DNA of 64,000 nt, taken from Polaribacter sp. SA4-10 (GTDB lineage: Bacteria > Bacteroidota > Bacteroidia > Flavobacteriales > Flavobacteriaceae). The notes under the pieces are model-generated. The model did no database searches. It saw only the letters and a program-made list of their open reading frames with translations, and was not told where the DNA came from. The stretch is taken from assembly GCF_002163835.1 (NCBI RefSeq), contig NZ_CP019331.1:1364001-1428000 (forward strand), in the 5' to 3' direction. Both the position numbers and the translations under genes were made by a program. Below are positions 30,092 through 38,575 of this stretch, piece by piece; positions within the stretch are counted from its first letter, which is position 1; each line of letters starts with the position of its first letter.

Positions 30092-31888
30092 ATGGCAGAA
30101 TTATTAAGAGGTGGTCAATTTCTTGTAAAAGAAACAAACTGTGAAGACGTTTTTACTCCAGAAGATTTTACTGAGGAGCAACAAATGATGAAAGAAGCTG
30201 TAATGGAATTTAATGATAGAGAAATCATTCCTTACAAAGCTCGTTTTGAAGCAAAAGATTTTGCACTTACTGAAGAAACTATGCGTAAAGCTGGTGAACT
30301 TGGGTTTTTAGGCGTAGCAGTTCCTGAAGCTTATGGTGGATTAGGAATGGGGTTTGTTTCTACTCTTTTAACTTGTGATTATATTTCTAGTGGAACCGGT
30401 TCTTTTAGTACCGCTTTTGGTGCGCATACAGGAATTGGAACAATGCCAATTACTTTATACGGAACCGAAGAACAAAAACAAAAATACGTTCCAAAATTAG
30501 CTACTGGTGAGTGGTTTGGTTCTTATTGTTTAACGGAGCCTGGTGCAGGTTCTGATGCCAATTCAGGAAAAACGACTGCAGCATTAACTGCTGATGGAAA
30601 ATCATATAAAATTAACGGACAAAAAATGTGGATTTCAAACGCAGGTTTTTGTAGTTTAATGATTGTTTTTGCTCGTATTGAAAACGATAAAAATATTACT
30701 GGATTTATTGTTGAGTATGACAAAGAAAATCCAAACGGAATTACAATGGGTGAAGAAGAACACAAATTAGGTATTCGTGCTTCTTCTACGCGTCAAGTAT
30801 TTTATAATGATACTATTGTTCCTGTAGAAAATATGTTAGCTGGTCGTGGTGAAGGTTTTAAAATTGCCATGAATGCTTTAAATGTTGGTCGTATTAAATT
30901 AGCGGGTGCGTGTTTAGATTCTCAACGTAGAATTATTTCTTATGCAGTAAATTATGCAAATGAACGTAAACAATTTAAAACTCCTATTTCAGATTTTGGT
31001 GCTATTAAAGTAAAGTTAGCTGAAATGGCAACCAATACATATGTTGGTGAATCTGCAACCTACAGAGCAGCAAAAGACATTGAAGATAGAATCAATTTAC
31101 GAGTAGCGGCTGGTAACACACATCAAGATGCAGAATTAAAAGGTGTAGAAGAATATGCTATTGAATGTTCTATTTTAAAAGTTGCTGTTTCTGAAGATGT
31201 ACAAAGTTGTGCAGATGAAGGAATCCAAATTTTTGGAGGAATGGGATTCTCTGAAGAAACGCCTATGGAATCTGCTTGGAGAGATGCCAGAATAGCTAGA
31301 ATTTACGAAGGGACAAATGAAATAAACAGAATGCTTTCTGTTGGAATGTTGATTAAAAAAGCAATGAAAGGTCATGTAGATCTTTTAGGTCCTGCAACAG
31401 AAGTTGCAAATAGCTTAATGGGAATACCTTCTTTTGATACGCCAGATTTTTCAGCATTGTTTTCTGAAGAAAAATTAATGATTTCTAAAATGAAAAAGAC
31501 CTTCTTAATGGTTGCAGGCGCTGCACTTCAAAAATATGGTCAAGAAATAGAGAAACATCAACAATTATTAATTGCTGCTTCAGATATTTTAATTGAAATA
31601 TACATGTCTGAATCTGCAATTTTAAGAACTGAGAAAAACGTAAAACGTTTTGGTGAAGACTCTCAATCTGTACAAATTGCAATGTCTAAATTATACTTGT
31701 ATCACGCAGTAGATATTATTGAAGAGAAAGGAAAAGAAAGTATTATTTCTTTTGCTGAAGGTGATGAACAACGTATGATGTTAATGGGCTTAAAGCGTTT
31801 TACTAAATATGCAAACTATCCAGATATTGTAGATTTACGTGATGAAATAGCAGAAAAAGTAAAAGCAGAAAATAAATACTGCTTCTAA
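30092..31888 (+). CDS. fadE: Acyl-CoA dehydrogenase (FadE/YusJ type, long form)
   Basis: 598 aa. FAD-binding and catalytic regions: [33 protein letters not shown], and [16 protein letters not shown] with the C-terminal catalytic-core signature (GTNEI). A C-terminal extension of ~150 helical residues (from about 440) distinguishes this long form, like Bacillus FadE (about 594 aa), from ~380-residue enzymes. It introduces the alpha-beta double bond in acyl-CoA, passing electrons to ETF. It is the last gene of the operon, followed by an inverted repeat and a terminator. Confidence 0.94.
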   Translation: MAELLRGGQFLVKETNCEDVFTPEDFTEEQQMMKEAVMEFNDREIIPYKARFEAKDFALTEETMRKAGELGFLGVAVPEAYGGLGMGFVSTLLTCDYISSGTGSFSTAFGAHTGIGTMPITLYGTEEQKQKYVPKLATGEWFGSYCLTEPGAGSDANSGKTTAALTADGKSYKINGQKMWISNAGFCSLMIVFARIENDKNITGFIVEYDKENPNGITMGEEEHKLGIRASSTRQVFYNDTIVPVENMLAGRGEGFKIAMNALNVGRIKLAGACLDSQRRIISYAVNYANERKQFKTPISDFGAIKVKLAEMATNTYVGESATYRAAKDIEDRINLRVAAGNTHQDAELKGVEEYAIECSILKVAVSEDVQSCADEGIQIFGGMGFSEETPMESAWRDARIARIYEGTNEINRMLSVGMLIKKAMKGHVDLLGPATEVANSLMGIPSFDTPDFSALFSEEKLMISKMKKTFLMVAGAALQKYGQEIEKHQQLLIAASDILIEIYMSESAILRTEKNVKRFGEDSQSVQIAMSKLYLYHAVDIIEEKGKESIISFAEGDEQRMMLMGLKRFTKYANYPDIVDLRDEIAEKVKAENKYCF

Positions 31889-31900
31889 AAATCTCTTAAT

Positions 31901-31964
31901 GTCAAACTGAGTTTGTTACGTTTTTTTGAAAGATAAAAAACTTTTTCAACTTGCTCAGGCTGAC
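31901..31964. repeat. Imperfect inverted repeat (REP-like) after fadE
   Basis: GTCAAACTGAG at 31901 and CTCAGGCTGAC at 31954 are near-complementary ends (GTCAxxCTGAG), with an inner TTTGAAAG...CTTTTTCAA pair. The element resembles intergenic palindromes common in flavobacterial genomes and could fold into a long hairpin. The rest of the 31889-32210 gap holds only the terminator at 32033. Confidence 0.35.
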
Positions 31965-32032
31965 TAATAAAGAATAAAATATTTAAAAATTTCTACGAAC
32001 TTATCACAGTTATAGAATTGAATTGCTTGTTT

Positions 32033-32067
32033 AAAAGACCCTCTTTATTGAGGGTCTTTTTTTTTAC
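32033..32067 (+). terminator. Intrinsic terminator of the beta-oxidation operon
   Basis: AAAAGACCCTC, 6-base loop, GAGGGTCTTTT, then a T-run. A GC-rich stem in a very AT-rich setting, about 145 bases after the acyl-CoA dehydrogenase stop. Confidence 0.85.
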
Positions 32068-32210
32068 TGTAAACAATTCTTCATCAACTGATTAAGGTCA
32101 TTTTGATTTACTATAAAAAAGAGTACTATTGTTTATGCATTTTCTTGAAAAAAACTTGATTGAATTATAAACTAAACAAAATATTTATTAGTAATGAAAT
32201 AGTACTGATT

Positions 32211-32426
32211 ATGAAAAAGCTAAACACCATTTTAACAGAAATCACACAACTTACCACAGACATTGAAACTAATTACCCAGAGTTATACAGGTCATTAGAT
32301 GAAAACCCAATGACAATTCCTTTTGTTAATCATCCTCATTTGAATGCAGAAGTGATGCAAGAATATCTTGAGAGTTTAAAGCAATTATTACGTCATCATT
32401 TAGAGACACGTAAATCGAATAAATAA
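32211..32426 (+). CDS. Small conserved-looking protein of unknown function (71 aa)
   Basis: 71 aa from ATG 32211 (a TTG at 32160 would add 17 residues of little coding character). MKKLNTILTEITQLTTDIET then NYPELYRSLDENPMTIP, VNHPHLNAEVMQEYLESLKQ and a His/Arg-rich end LLRHHLETRKSNK. Soluble and helical; the phrase YRSLDENPMTIP with following YLESLKQLL resembles small proteins found beside stress genes in Bacteroidota. It is 20 bases upstream of the ArsC-like gene, probably the same operon. Confidence 0.65.
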   Translation: MKKLNTILTEITQLTTDIETNYPELYRSLDENPMTIPFVNHPHLNAEVMQEYLESLKQLLRHHLETRKSNK

Positions 32427-32446
32427 TACAATTTAAAATTAATAGT

Positions 32447-32812
32447 ATGGGAGAAATAGCTACATCAGAAAAACAAATTACTTTATTTTATCATTCTAAA
32501 TCTGTAAGAGCAAAAAAAACGCTGGCTTATGCTAAAGCAGAGGGTTTACCTATTTTAGAAATTGATTTATTAAAGAACAAAATAACAGGAACTCAAGTTA
32601 TTGAACTTGCTAATAGATTAAATTTAAATGTTTCAGACTTAGTAAATCAAGAACATTCATCTTATAAATCTAATTTTGAACATCATGATTTCTCTACAAA
32701 TGATTGGATAAAAATGATACAAAAAAATCCTGAAATTATGAAACAACCAATTGCTTTAAGAGGTGATATTACCATTTTAGTAGAAACCCCTAGTGATATT
32801 ATAAAAATATAA
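32447..32812 (+). CDS. ArsC/Spx-like thioredoxin-fold protein lacking catalytic cysteines
   Basis: 121 aa. It has the ArsC-family outline: ITLFYHSKSVRAKKTLAYAK (beta1-loop-alpha1), LEIDLLKNKITGTQVIELAN, a middle helical region, and PIALRGDITILVETPSDI at the end, where ArsC has its R-P-(I/V) substrate loop. The active-site Cys that should sit in the first loop is replaced (HSKSVRAK) and there is no Cys in the whole protein, so it cannot be an arsenate reductase. A regulatory or binding role is more likely. It follows the 71-aa gene by 20 bases. Confidence 0.68.
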   Translation: MGEIATSEKQITLFYHSKSVRAKKTLAYAKAEGLPILEIDLLKNKITGTQVIELANRLNLNVSDLVNQEHSSYKSNFEHHDFSTNDWIKMIQKNPEIMKQPIALRGDITILVETPSDIIKI

Positions 32813-32858
32813 TTAGTATTAAAAAATAGCAGCAAGAAAAAAGAGTCAAAAATAAATC

Positions 32859-32957
32859 ATGTTAGAAAAACACATGAAACTGTATTATTTCTGGGTGATA
32901 ATTAGTCAAATTTTCAAAAAAGAGGCCATTCGTCGTAAAAAAACAACTTCTTATTAA
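32859..32957 (+). CDS. Possible 32-aa micro-protein
   Basis: ATG 32859 to TAA 32955 encodes MLEKHMKLYYFWVIISQIFK and KEAIRRKKTTSY: a short hydrophobic stretch (LYYFWVIISQIF) flanked by positive charges, as in small membrane peptides. It sits alone in the 247-base gap between the ArsC-like and coiled-coil genes. No evidence beyond the reading frame. Confidence 0.28.
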   Translation: MLEKHMKLYYFWVIISQIFKKEAIRRKKTTSY

Positions 32958-33059
32958 TGGGTTTAATTTATCAAAAGTGATTTAAGTCATTTCTATTCTG
33001 ACTTTAATTTTAAACCTTTGATTAATAAGTAAATAATTGTTTTCTAAATACATAATATC

Positions 33060-33446
33060 ATGGAAAAAGAAGTTATATACAATTCGAGTATGCATTTTGA
33101 ACATCAACAATGGAAAGGAGAGCTTGCCTTTTGGAAAGATGAGTTAAAATTCTTTGAAAACAGGCTAAGCGAAATTGTAACACGTTGGACGAACAAAGAT
33201 GTTCTTTCTCAACTAGAACATTATCAAAACGAATTTATACTTCATCATGAAACTATTGAAAACATGCTTGAAGATATTGAAGAACATGAAACCAGAATTG
33301 CAGGACAAAGTAAAAAAAACGTGGATGTTTTGGATATCAAATTTGTAAAAATACACGATGTTTTTAGAAATAGAATAGAAAACCAAAGACATATCTATTC
33401 TGAACTTAAAAAAACGTTTTTTAGATCTTTAGAAAAATATATGTAA
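33060..33446 (+). CDS. Coiled-coil cytosolic protein of unknown function
   Basis: 128 aa, highly charged and almost entirely helical: MHFEHQQWKGELAFWKDELK, FFENRLSEIVTRWTNKDVLS, then HHETIENMLEDIEEHETRI and FRNRIENQRHIYSELKKTFF. No membrane segment and no Cys. It may form an antiparallel helical bundle. It ends 10 bases before the ABC1 kinase gene, so the two are likely cotranscribed. I do not recognise a named family. Confidence 0.7.
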   Translation: MEKEVIYNSSMHFEHQQWKGELAFWKDELKFFENRLSEIVTRWTNKDVLSQLEHYQNEFILHHETIENMLEDIEEHETRIAGQSKKNVDVLDIKFVKIHDVFRNRIENQRHIYSELKKTFFRSLEKYM

Positions 33447-33456
33447 ACTATTTTTT

Positions 33457-35133
33457 ATGGTTAGAATTCCTAATAAAACGGAAATTAAAAGGTATAACAA
33501 ACTTTTTACTGTACTCACAAAGTATGGCTTTAAAAATGTTATGGCTACTAAGCAACTTAAAAAACTGGTTCCTAATAGTTATCTTAAAGACCATCCAGAC
33601 ACGCAAAAATCGCTTTCATATTCTAAATATGAGCGTATTCGTATGGTTTTAGAAGAATTGGGTCCAACCTATATAAAATTGGGTCAAATATTTAGTAATA
33701 GAGAAGATCTTTTGCCTCCAGATCTAATTAAGGAATTAAAAAAACTACAAGATAAAGTTCCTGAAACAAATCATTTTAATATAAATGAAGCTATTGAAAA
33801 AGAGTTGAATATTACAGTTTCAGAACATTTTGAGTATATAAATCCACTACCTCTAGCTGCAGGATCTCTTGCTCAAGTTCATAAAGCCAAATTATTAACT
33901 GGTGAAGAAGTAGTACTTAAAATTCAACGTCCTAATATTGTTAAAATAATTGAGGCAGATATTTTAGTAATGACGCAAGTTGCTAAAAGTTTAGAAAAAC
34001 ATAGTATTCAGGCAAAAGCTTATCAACCATTACAAATTGTTAGTTCTTTTGAAAAAAGCATTAGAGAAGAACTTCGATTTTTAAGAGAAATAAATAACAT
34101 GAAGCGTTTTGCCAAAAATTTTCAAGGCAATACTGTTATTTATGTTCCAAAAGTATATCTCTCTTTATGTACAGATAAATTAATTTGTATGGAATTTATT
34201 GATGGCATTAAAGTATCTGAAAATGGCATTTTAAATTCCTCAAACATAGACCCTGTTATTATTGCAAAAGTGGGTGTAGATTTATATTTGAAACAGGTAT
34301 TAGATTTTGGTTTTTTTCATGCAGATCCTCATCCTGGAAACATTTTTATTCTTCCAAAAACTAAACAAATTTGCTTTATAGACTTTGGTATGATGGGAAC
34401 AATTATGCCAAAAGATAAAGATTATTTAGGTGACTTCCTTCTTTATTTCATGCAAAAAAATGTTAAAAAAATTATTTCAGTTTTAGAAAAAATTGCAGTA
34501 AAAATAGAGATTTCTGATTATAAAAAATTAGAGTATGATATCTATGAATTAATAGAAGGAGTTAGTAATACTTCTATACAAAACATAAAATTAGGAGATG
34601 TACTCTCTAACTTTAAAAGTGTTTTATATGAAAACAAAATAGTTGTACCACATTATTTATATATGCTTATTAGAGCTTTAATAATTATTGAAGGAGTTGG
34701 CCTTAAACTAGATCCTGAGTTTAATATAACCGATAATTTACAACCTTATATTTCTAAGATTACACGAAAACAGTTTAATATTAAAAGACTCTTTAAAAAG
34801 AATGTAACACGTTTTCAAGACATGGGTACGCTTATAGATCATCTACCAGGTGATATTGACACAATTTTAAATAAAATTAAAGAAGGGAAATTAGTAGTTA
34901 TCCATGAACACAAAGGGCTTAAGGAGTTTCAAGATGCAACTAGCAAAGCAGCTAATCGTATGGTATTTGCCATAATAATTGCTGCTTTATCTATTGGTTC
35001 TTCGATTTTAGTTATCGCAAAAATGCCTCCTTTAATTAATGGTATTCCTTTATTAGGTGCTATTGGGTTTTTAACATCTGCTTTACTAGGTCTTTACATT
35101 ATCTTTTCTGTTTTTAGGAAAAATCATTATTAA
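33457..35133 (+). CDS. ABC1/UbiB-family atypical kinase
   Basis: 558 aa. UbiB motifs in order: KLGQIFSNREDLLP (KxGQ, near residue 73), Ala-rich loop AAGSLAQVHKAKL (about 136-148), VVLKIQRP with the nucleotide-binding Lys, the catalytic region FFHADPHPGNIF (about 285-296) and FIDFGMMG (DFG). Two C-terminal transmembrane helices (FAIIIAALSIGSSILVI and LLGAIGFLTSALLGLYIIF) anchor it in the membrane. Family members support quinone biosynthesis as ATPase/kinase; menaquinone is the quinone expected here. Position next to an unusual sigma-like protein suggests a stress role instead. Confidence 0.92.
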   Translation: MVRIPNKTEIKRYNKLFTVLTKYGFKNVMATKQLKKLVPNSYLKDHPDTQKSLSYSKYERIRMVLEELGPTYIKLGQIFSNREDLLPPDLIKELKKLQDKVPETNHFNINEAIEKELNITVSEHFEYINPLPLAAGSLAQVHKAKLLTGEEVVLKIQRPNIVKIIEADILVMTQVAKSLEKHSIQAKAYQPLQIVSSFEKSIREELRFLREINNMKRFAKNFQGNTVIYVPKVYLSLCTDKLICMEFIDGIKVSENGILNSSNIDPVIIAKVGVDLYLKQVLDFGFFHADPHPGNIFILPKTKQICFIDFGMMGTIMPKDKDYLGDFLLYFMQKNVKKIISVLEKIAVKIEISDYKKLEYDIYELIEGVSNTSIQNIKLGDVLSNFKSVLYENKIVVPHYLYMLIRALIIIEGVGLKLDPEFNITDNLQPYISKITRKQFNIKRLFKKNVTRFQDMGTLIDHLPGDIDTILNKIKEGKLVVIHEHKGLKEFQDATSKAANRMVFAIIIAALSIGSSILVIAKMPPLINGIPLLGAIGFLTSALLGLYIIFSVFRKNHY

Positions 35134-35141
35134 AAAGGTTA

Positions 35142-35912
35142 TTAATTACTAGAATATCTGTTAAATAAACTTCTTTGCAATACTTTTTTCGCATCACTTA
35201 AAAGTTTTTTAACCTCATTAATACTTTTCTTTTGTACTGCTGCAATTTCTTCAATTTTCAATTTTTGATTTGTATACAAGTAGAAAACAATTCTCATTTC
35301 TGAAGGCATATTGTGTAGTACCAATTCTATATGTTCATTAATATGATCATCACTTAATTCTTTATCTAGGTCTTCTATCAAACCTTTTTCGTTATCCTCT
35401 ACAAAAACATGATTTAAGCTATAGTCATTATGATTATAAGAAAAATCATCTAGTTCTTCAATCATTAATAAATCTCCATCTCCATCTGTACTAAATTTCT
35501 CTTGCATTTCATCCCATTCTGGTCTAGAATAATCATCTATATTTTCAAAGAAAATATCGTTAAACTCTTCTTCTACAATTGTATCTTCTAACAATTCATT
35601 GGTTTTTTTAAATAACCAGAAATAGAAGTTTTCTTCATTTTCAACCTCCTCAATATTATCATATAATATTATAAAAAGTTGATCTATAAAATCATCTGCT
35701 TTATATTTCTTTTTAGAAAAATGTCCTTTTTTTATTGCAGTATTTAATCTTTGATTTACATACTTTCTTATTTCAGGTAAGATTTTTAAAACCAATTTGT
35801 TAAAAGAAGTTTGATTATCTTCTTCTTTTAGTTTAATTAAACTAGAAAATGATTCAGTTACAAATAGACGAAACTCCTTTTTATTTTGGGAGTAAGAAAC
35901 ATTATTTTTCAT
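35142..35912 (-). CDS. Sigma-70-like protein with long acidic linker
   Basis: 256 aa. Residues ~20-115 resemble a diverged sigma region 2 (ILPEIRKYVNQRLNTAIKKG, DDFIDQLFIILYDNIEEVEN, FYFWLFKKTNELLED). Residues ~195-250 are a convincing region 4: LVLHNMPSEMRIVFYLYTNQ, LKIEEIAAVQKKSINEVKKL, LSDAKKVLQRSLF. Between them lies ~75 residues of very acidic sequence (FNDIFFENIDDYSRPEWDEM; DGDGDLLMIEELDDFSYNHN), much longer than in ECF factors. It is convergent with the UbiB gene, 8 bases apart. It could be an alternative sigma factor or a regulator that lost promoter binding. Confidence 0.72.
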   Translation of the reverse strand: MKNNVSYSQNKKEFRLFVTESFSSLIKLKEEDNQTSFNKLVLKILPEIRKYVNQRLNTAIKKGHFSKKKYKADDFIDQLFIILYDNIEEVENEENFYFWLFKKTNELLEDTIVEEEFNDIFFENIDDYSRPEWDEMQEKFSTDGDGDLLMIEELDDFSYNHNDYSLNHVFVEDNEKGLIEDLDKELSDDHINEHIELVLHNMPSEMRIVFYLYTNQKLKIEEIAAVQKKSINEVKKLLSDAKKVLQRSLFNRYSSN

Positions 35913-36115
35913 AATAATACTTTTTTGTTCCTATAAAGATGCAAACAACAAAGGAGTAAAAAAATGATAAAAATCAGTTTTACTATTAATGATAATTATC
36001 AAGAAAAGTGCATTATAAATAATCGATACCCAATGTTTTAGTACCAATTTATTTCAAGAATATATTAATACAATGATTAAAGAAAATTACTTCTTTATAT
36101 ATCAGATAATTATAC

Positions 36116-36123
36116 TACTTTTG
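36116..36123 (+). promoter_or_regulatory. Possible -7 box of the J-domain/KTSC gene
   Basis: TACTTTTG matches TAnnTTTG and ends 23 bases before the ATG at 36147. No clear TTG at -33. The 234-base gap between the sigma-like gene and this one contains no other candidate gene. Confidence 0.3.
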
Positions 36124-36146
36124 CACGCAATTTGAAAACAGCATAA

Positions 36147-36593
36147 ATGAAACGTATTAAGGAATATAAAAAGCTTTTTAAAATAGAAGGTCCTATCAAC
36201 CTAAAAGAATTAAAAACTGCCTACAGAGGTTTGGTAAAAGAATGGCATCCAGATAAATTTACTGATGAAGTAAAAAAAGAAGAAGCAGAAATAGTAAGTA
36301 CTCAAATTATAGATGGGTATCATTTTTTGGTAAGCATTGCTCCAGAAACGAAAGAAGCTAATTTAGAGGCTTATAAAACTACAATTACAGAGTTTCAAGT
36401 TTCAGATTGGCATCATAAAAGTATGTTGTTAGAAGTTACTTTTACAGACGGAAATAAATACGAATACTTTGGTGTTAGCAAAATACTTTTCGGAAAATTT
36501 GTAAACGCAAAATCAATGAACAATTTTGGTAAGAGAAATATTTTTAATTCTTTTACTTACAGAAAATCAATGAAAGCTTCAGTAACGGTTTAA
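36147..36593 (+). CDS. J-domain plus KTSC-domain protein
   Basis: 148 aa. Residues ~5-65 are a J domain (LKELKTAYRGLVKEWHPDKF with the HPD tripeptide needed to stimulate Hsp70 ATPase). Residues ~80-145 form a KTSC domain: VSDWHHKSMLLEVTFTDGNK, YEYFGVSKILFGKFVNAKS, then GKRNIFNSFTYRK. KTSC domains are found next to lysyl-tRNA synthetase or stand alone and have been linked to RNA/protein handling, but their role is unclear. It may recruit DnaK to a KTSC-bound partner. It ends at a bidirectional terminator shared with trxB. Confidence 0.85.
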   Translation: MKRIKEYKKLFKIEGPINLKELKTAYRGLVKEWHPDKFTDEVKKEEAEIVSTQIIDGYHFLVSIAPETKEANLEAYKTTITEFQVSDWHHKSMLLEVTFTDGNKYEYFGVSKILFGKFVNAKSMNNFGKRNIFNSFTYRKSMKASVTV

Positions 36594-36613
36594 TATTGAT
36601 TCTTATAATTCAT

Positions 36614-36650
36614 AAAAAAAAGAGATTGCTTTCGCAATCTCTTTTTTTTT
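36614..36650. terminator. Bidirectional intrinsic terminator
   Basis: A-run, AGAGATTGC, 4-base loop TTTC, GCAATCTCT, T-run. It serves the KTSC gene (plus) and trxB (minus), which converge here. Confidence 0.88.
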
Positions 36651-36668
36651 ATATATAAAGTAAAAAAC

Positions 36669-37616
36669 CTATTTTAAAGCACCTAAATAGCGCTCTGCAT
36701 CTAACGCTGCCATACAACCTGTACCTGCAGCAGTAACTGCTTGTCTGTATTCTTTATCTTGTATATCACCGGCTGCAAAAACTCCAGGTAAATTTGTTTT
36801 TGTAGACTTCCCTTTTGTAATTAAATATCCAGTTTCATCCATATCTAAAACACCTTTAAATAAGTCTGAATTTGGAGTATGACCAATTGCAATAAAAACT
36901 CCAGTTACAGAAATATCTGTAGTTTCTTTTGTTTTATTATTAATAACCCTTACGCCTTCTACCACATTGCTTCCAAGAACCTCATCAATTTCTGTATTAT
37001 ATAATACTTCTATATTTTTAGTTTTAGTAACTCTATGTTGCATCGCCTTAGATGCTCTCATAAAGTCTTTACGTACCAAAATTGTAACTTTACTACAAAT
37101 ATTAGATAAATAAGTTGCTTCTTCTGCAGCTGTATCACCCGCTCCAACAACCACAACATCTTGACCTTTATAGAAAAAACCATCACAAGTTGCACAAGCA
37201 GAAACTCCACCACCAATTAAACGTTGTTCACTTTCTATACCTAAATATTTTGCTGTTGCTCCTGTAGAAATTATAATTGTTTCTGCTTCTATTTCTTTAG
37301 ATTCATCAACAATTACTTTATGCTTACCACCAATTTCATCGCTCAAATCTACACTAGTAACCAAACCAAAACGAACTTCAGTACCAAAACGTTCTGCTTG
37401 TTTTTTAAGATCTTCCATCATTGCAGTTCCATCTGTACCTTCAGAATACCCAGGAAAATTATCAACTTCAGTAGTAGTTGTTAATTGCCCACCCATTTGC
37501 ATTCCTGTATACATTATTGGTTTCATATCTGCTCTAGCCGCATAAATAGCTGCTGTGTAGCCTGCAGGTCCTGAACCAATGATTAAACATTTTATTTTTT
37601 CAATATTATCTGACAT
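36669..37616 (-). CDS. trxB: Thioredoxin-disulfide reductase TrxB
   Basis: 315 aa from the ATG at 37616 (MSDNIEKIKCLIIGSGPAG); a start at 37661 would add 15 residues unlike the family. FAD-binding GSGPAGYTAAIYAARA, redox-active CATC in SACATCDGFFYK (about residues 138-149), NADPH-binding VVGAGDTAAEEATYL, and C-terminal FAAGDIQDKEYRQAVTAAG. It reduces thioredoxin with NADPH in the cytosol and would ultimately feed both the peroxiredoxin system at 20 kb and, through thioredoxin, the DsbD electron exporter at 48 kb. Confidence 0.96.
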   Translation of the reverse strand: MSDNIEKIKCLIIGSGPAGYTAAIYAARADMKPIMYTGMQMGGQLTTTTEVDNFPGYSEGTDGTAMMEDLKKQAERFGTEVRFGLVTSVDLSDEIGGKHKVIVDESKEIEAETIIISTGATAKYLGIESEQRLIGGGVSACATCDGFFYKGQDVVVVGAGDTAAEEATYLSNICSKVTILVRKDFMRASKAMQHRVTKTKNIEVLYNTEIDEVLGSNVVEGVRVINNKTKETTDISVTGVFIAIGHTPNSDLFKGVLDMDETGYLITKGKSTKTNLPGVFAAGDIQDKEYRQAVTAAGTGCMAALDAERYLGALK

Positions 37617-37753
37617 AACTTTGTATCTATTTTTAATTGTGTAAAAATAAAGTTTTTTCATACTTCTAAAAGCGAATGTTTATAAGTTTTAACAATGAAA
37701 ATATAATTATTTTTAATAAAGAATTCTTAGTTCTATAATATTCAAAAGAAGTA

Positions 37754-37783
37754 TTGTTATTTTAATAAAAGGGTGTATATTTG
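37754..37783 (+). promoter_or_regulatory. Promoter of tRNA-Pro (TTG-N19-TATATTTG)
   Basis: TTG at 37754-37756, a 19-base spacer and TATATTTG at 37776-37783 match the Bacteroidota housekeeping promoter (-33 TTG, -7 TAnnTTTG). The tRNA begins 26 bases after the -7 box. Confidence 0.65.
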
Positions 37784-37808
37784 CAGTCCAAAATTGAGCA
37801 ATCAATTT

Positions 37809-37883
37809 CGGGGTGTAGCGTAGCCCGGTCATCGCGCCTCGTTTGGGACGAGGAGGTCGCAGGTTCGAATCCTGCCACCCCGA
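37809..37883 (+). tRNA. tRNA-Pro(UGG)
   Basis: 75 nt cloverleaf: acceptor CGGGGTG/CACCCCG, anticodon arm CCTCG-TTTGGGA-CGAGG with anticodon TGG, T arm GCAGG-TTCGAAT-CCTGC, discriminator A. C1 and A73 are the expected identity elements of bacterial tRNA-Pro. The CCA end is not encoded (CT follows). A reading frame across it is an artefact. Confidence 0.95.
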
Positions 37884-38011
37884 CTAAAACTTCAGATTCA
37901 TTTCTGGAGTTTTTTTCATTTACAAAACCCTGTAATTTTAACGGATCAAGTTTAAAAGTTGTAGAATTTTGGAATTATTAAAAAAAACTGCAAGTCTGAA
38001 AAAGAAGAATT

Positions 38012-38375
38012 CTATAGTTTTACCCCTCTAAGTTGTGCTCTAAATGCCTTTATCTTTGCGTTGAAAGATTCTGTTAAAGCATTTGTGCTTCGATCATCAA
38101 AATAGTTTAGAATATTTTTGACTAGAGATTGATATTGTTCTAGCGATGAAGTTAAAACTTTTAAAAGCAGCTTGTCTTACTTTTTCGCCCCATTTGGCCA
38201 GTCTTATTACTGCAGAAGTTTTGTTTTTAGTATTATTAAATATTCAAAAAATGTTTTGACATAATTTGTATTCTTTTTCTACATCGAAATACTTATCAAA
38301 TAAGATATTGGCCCTTTAGGATTGGTTTTCAGCCCACTTACTGGTAGGCTTATAAAGTAAGTATCTACTTCTAGT
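38012..38375 (-). pseudogene. Decayed, truncated transposase (ISL3-like/ISAon1-type C-terminal half)
   Basis: Reading the minus strand from ~38370: RYLLYKPTSKWAENQS, stop, RANILFDKYFDVEKEYKLCQ, stop, IFNNTKNKTSAVIRLAKWGE, KVRQAAFKSFNFIARTIS, then after a frameshift EQYQSLVKNILNYFDDRSTN and ALTESFNAKIKAFRAQLRGV, ending in a TAG at 38012. The NYF-x-x-RSTNA-x-ESFNAKIKAFR block is the hallmark C-terminus of DDE transposases of the ISL3/ISAon1 kind. At least two stops and one frameshift; the N-terminal half and terminal inverted repeats are not visible. Confidence 0.8.
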
Positions 38376-38575
38376 GAATATTTATTTTATTCCATTCTTA
38401 ATTATATTTTCAACTTTTTCACAAGTAAAGAATATATAATTGGTTTTAGTTCTCATTTTTAAGTTGAAAATTTAAAATAATTTCCTACTTATTAGTAAAT
38501 GTGAATCGTTGAATTTTCACAATCTTAAGCATACAAAAGAGGTGAATCAAAATTTAAAATACTCATATACATTAA

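Noticed and set aside
32447..32812. Arsenate reductase function for the ArsC-like protein
   Set aside because: No cysteine anywhere in the protein and no other ars genes nearby.
37617..37661. Upstream ATG for trxB
   Set aside because: Adds 15 residues not found in TrxB; MSDNIEK is the natural start.
37781..37981. 66-codon open frame across the tRNA
   Set aside because: It is read through tRNA-Pro(UGG) and has no family resemblance.
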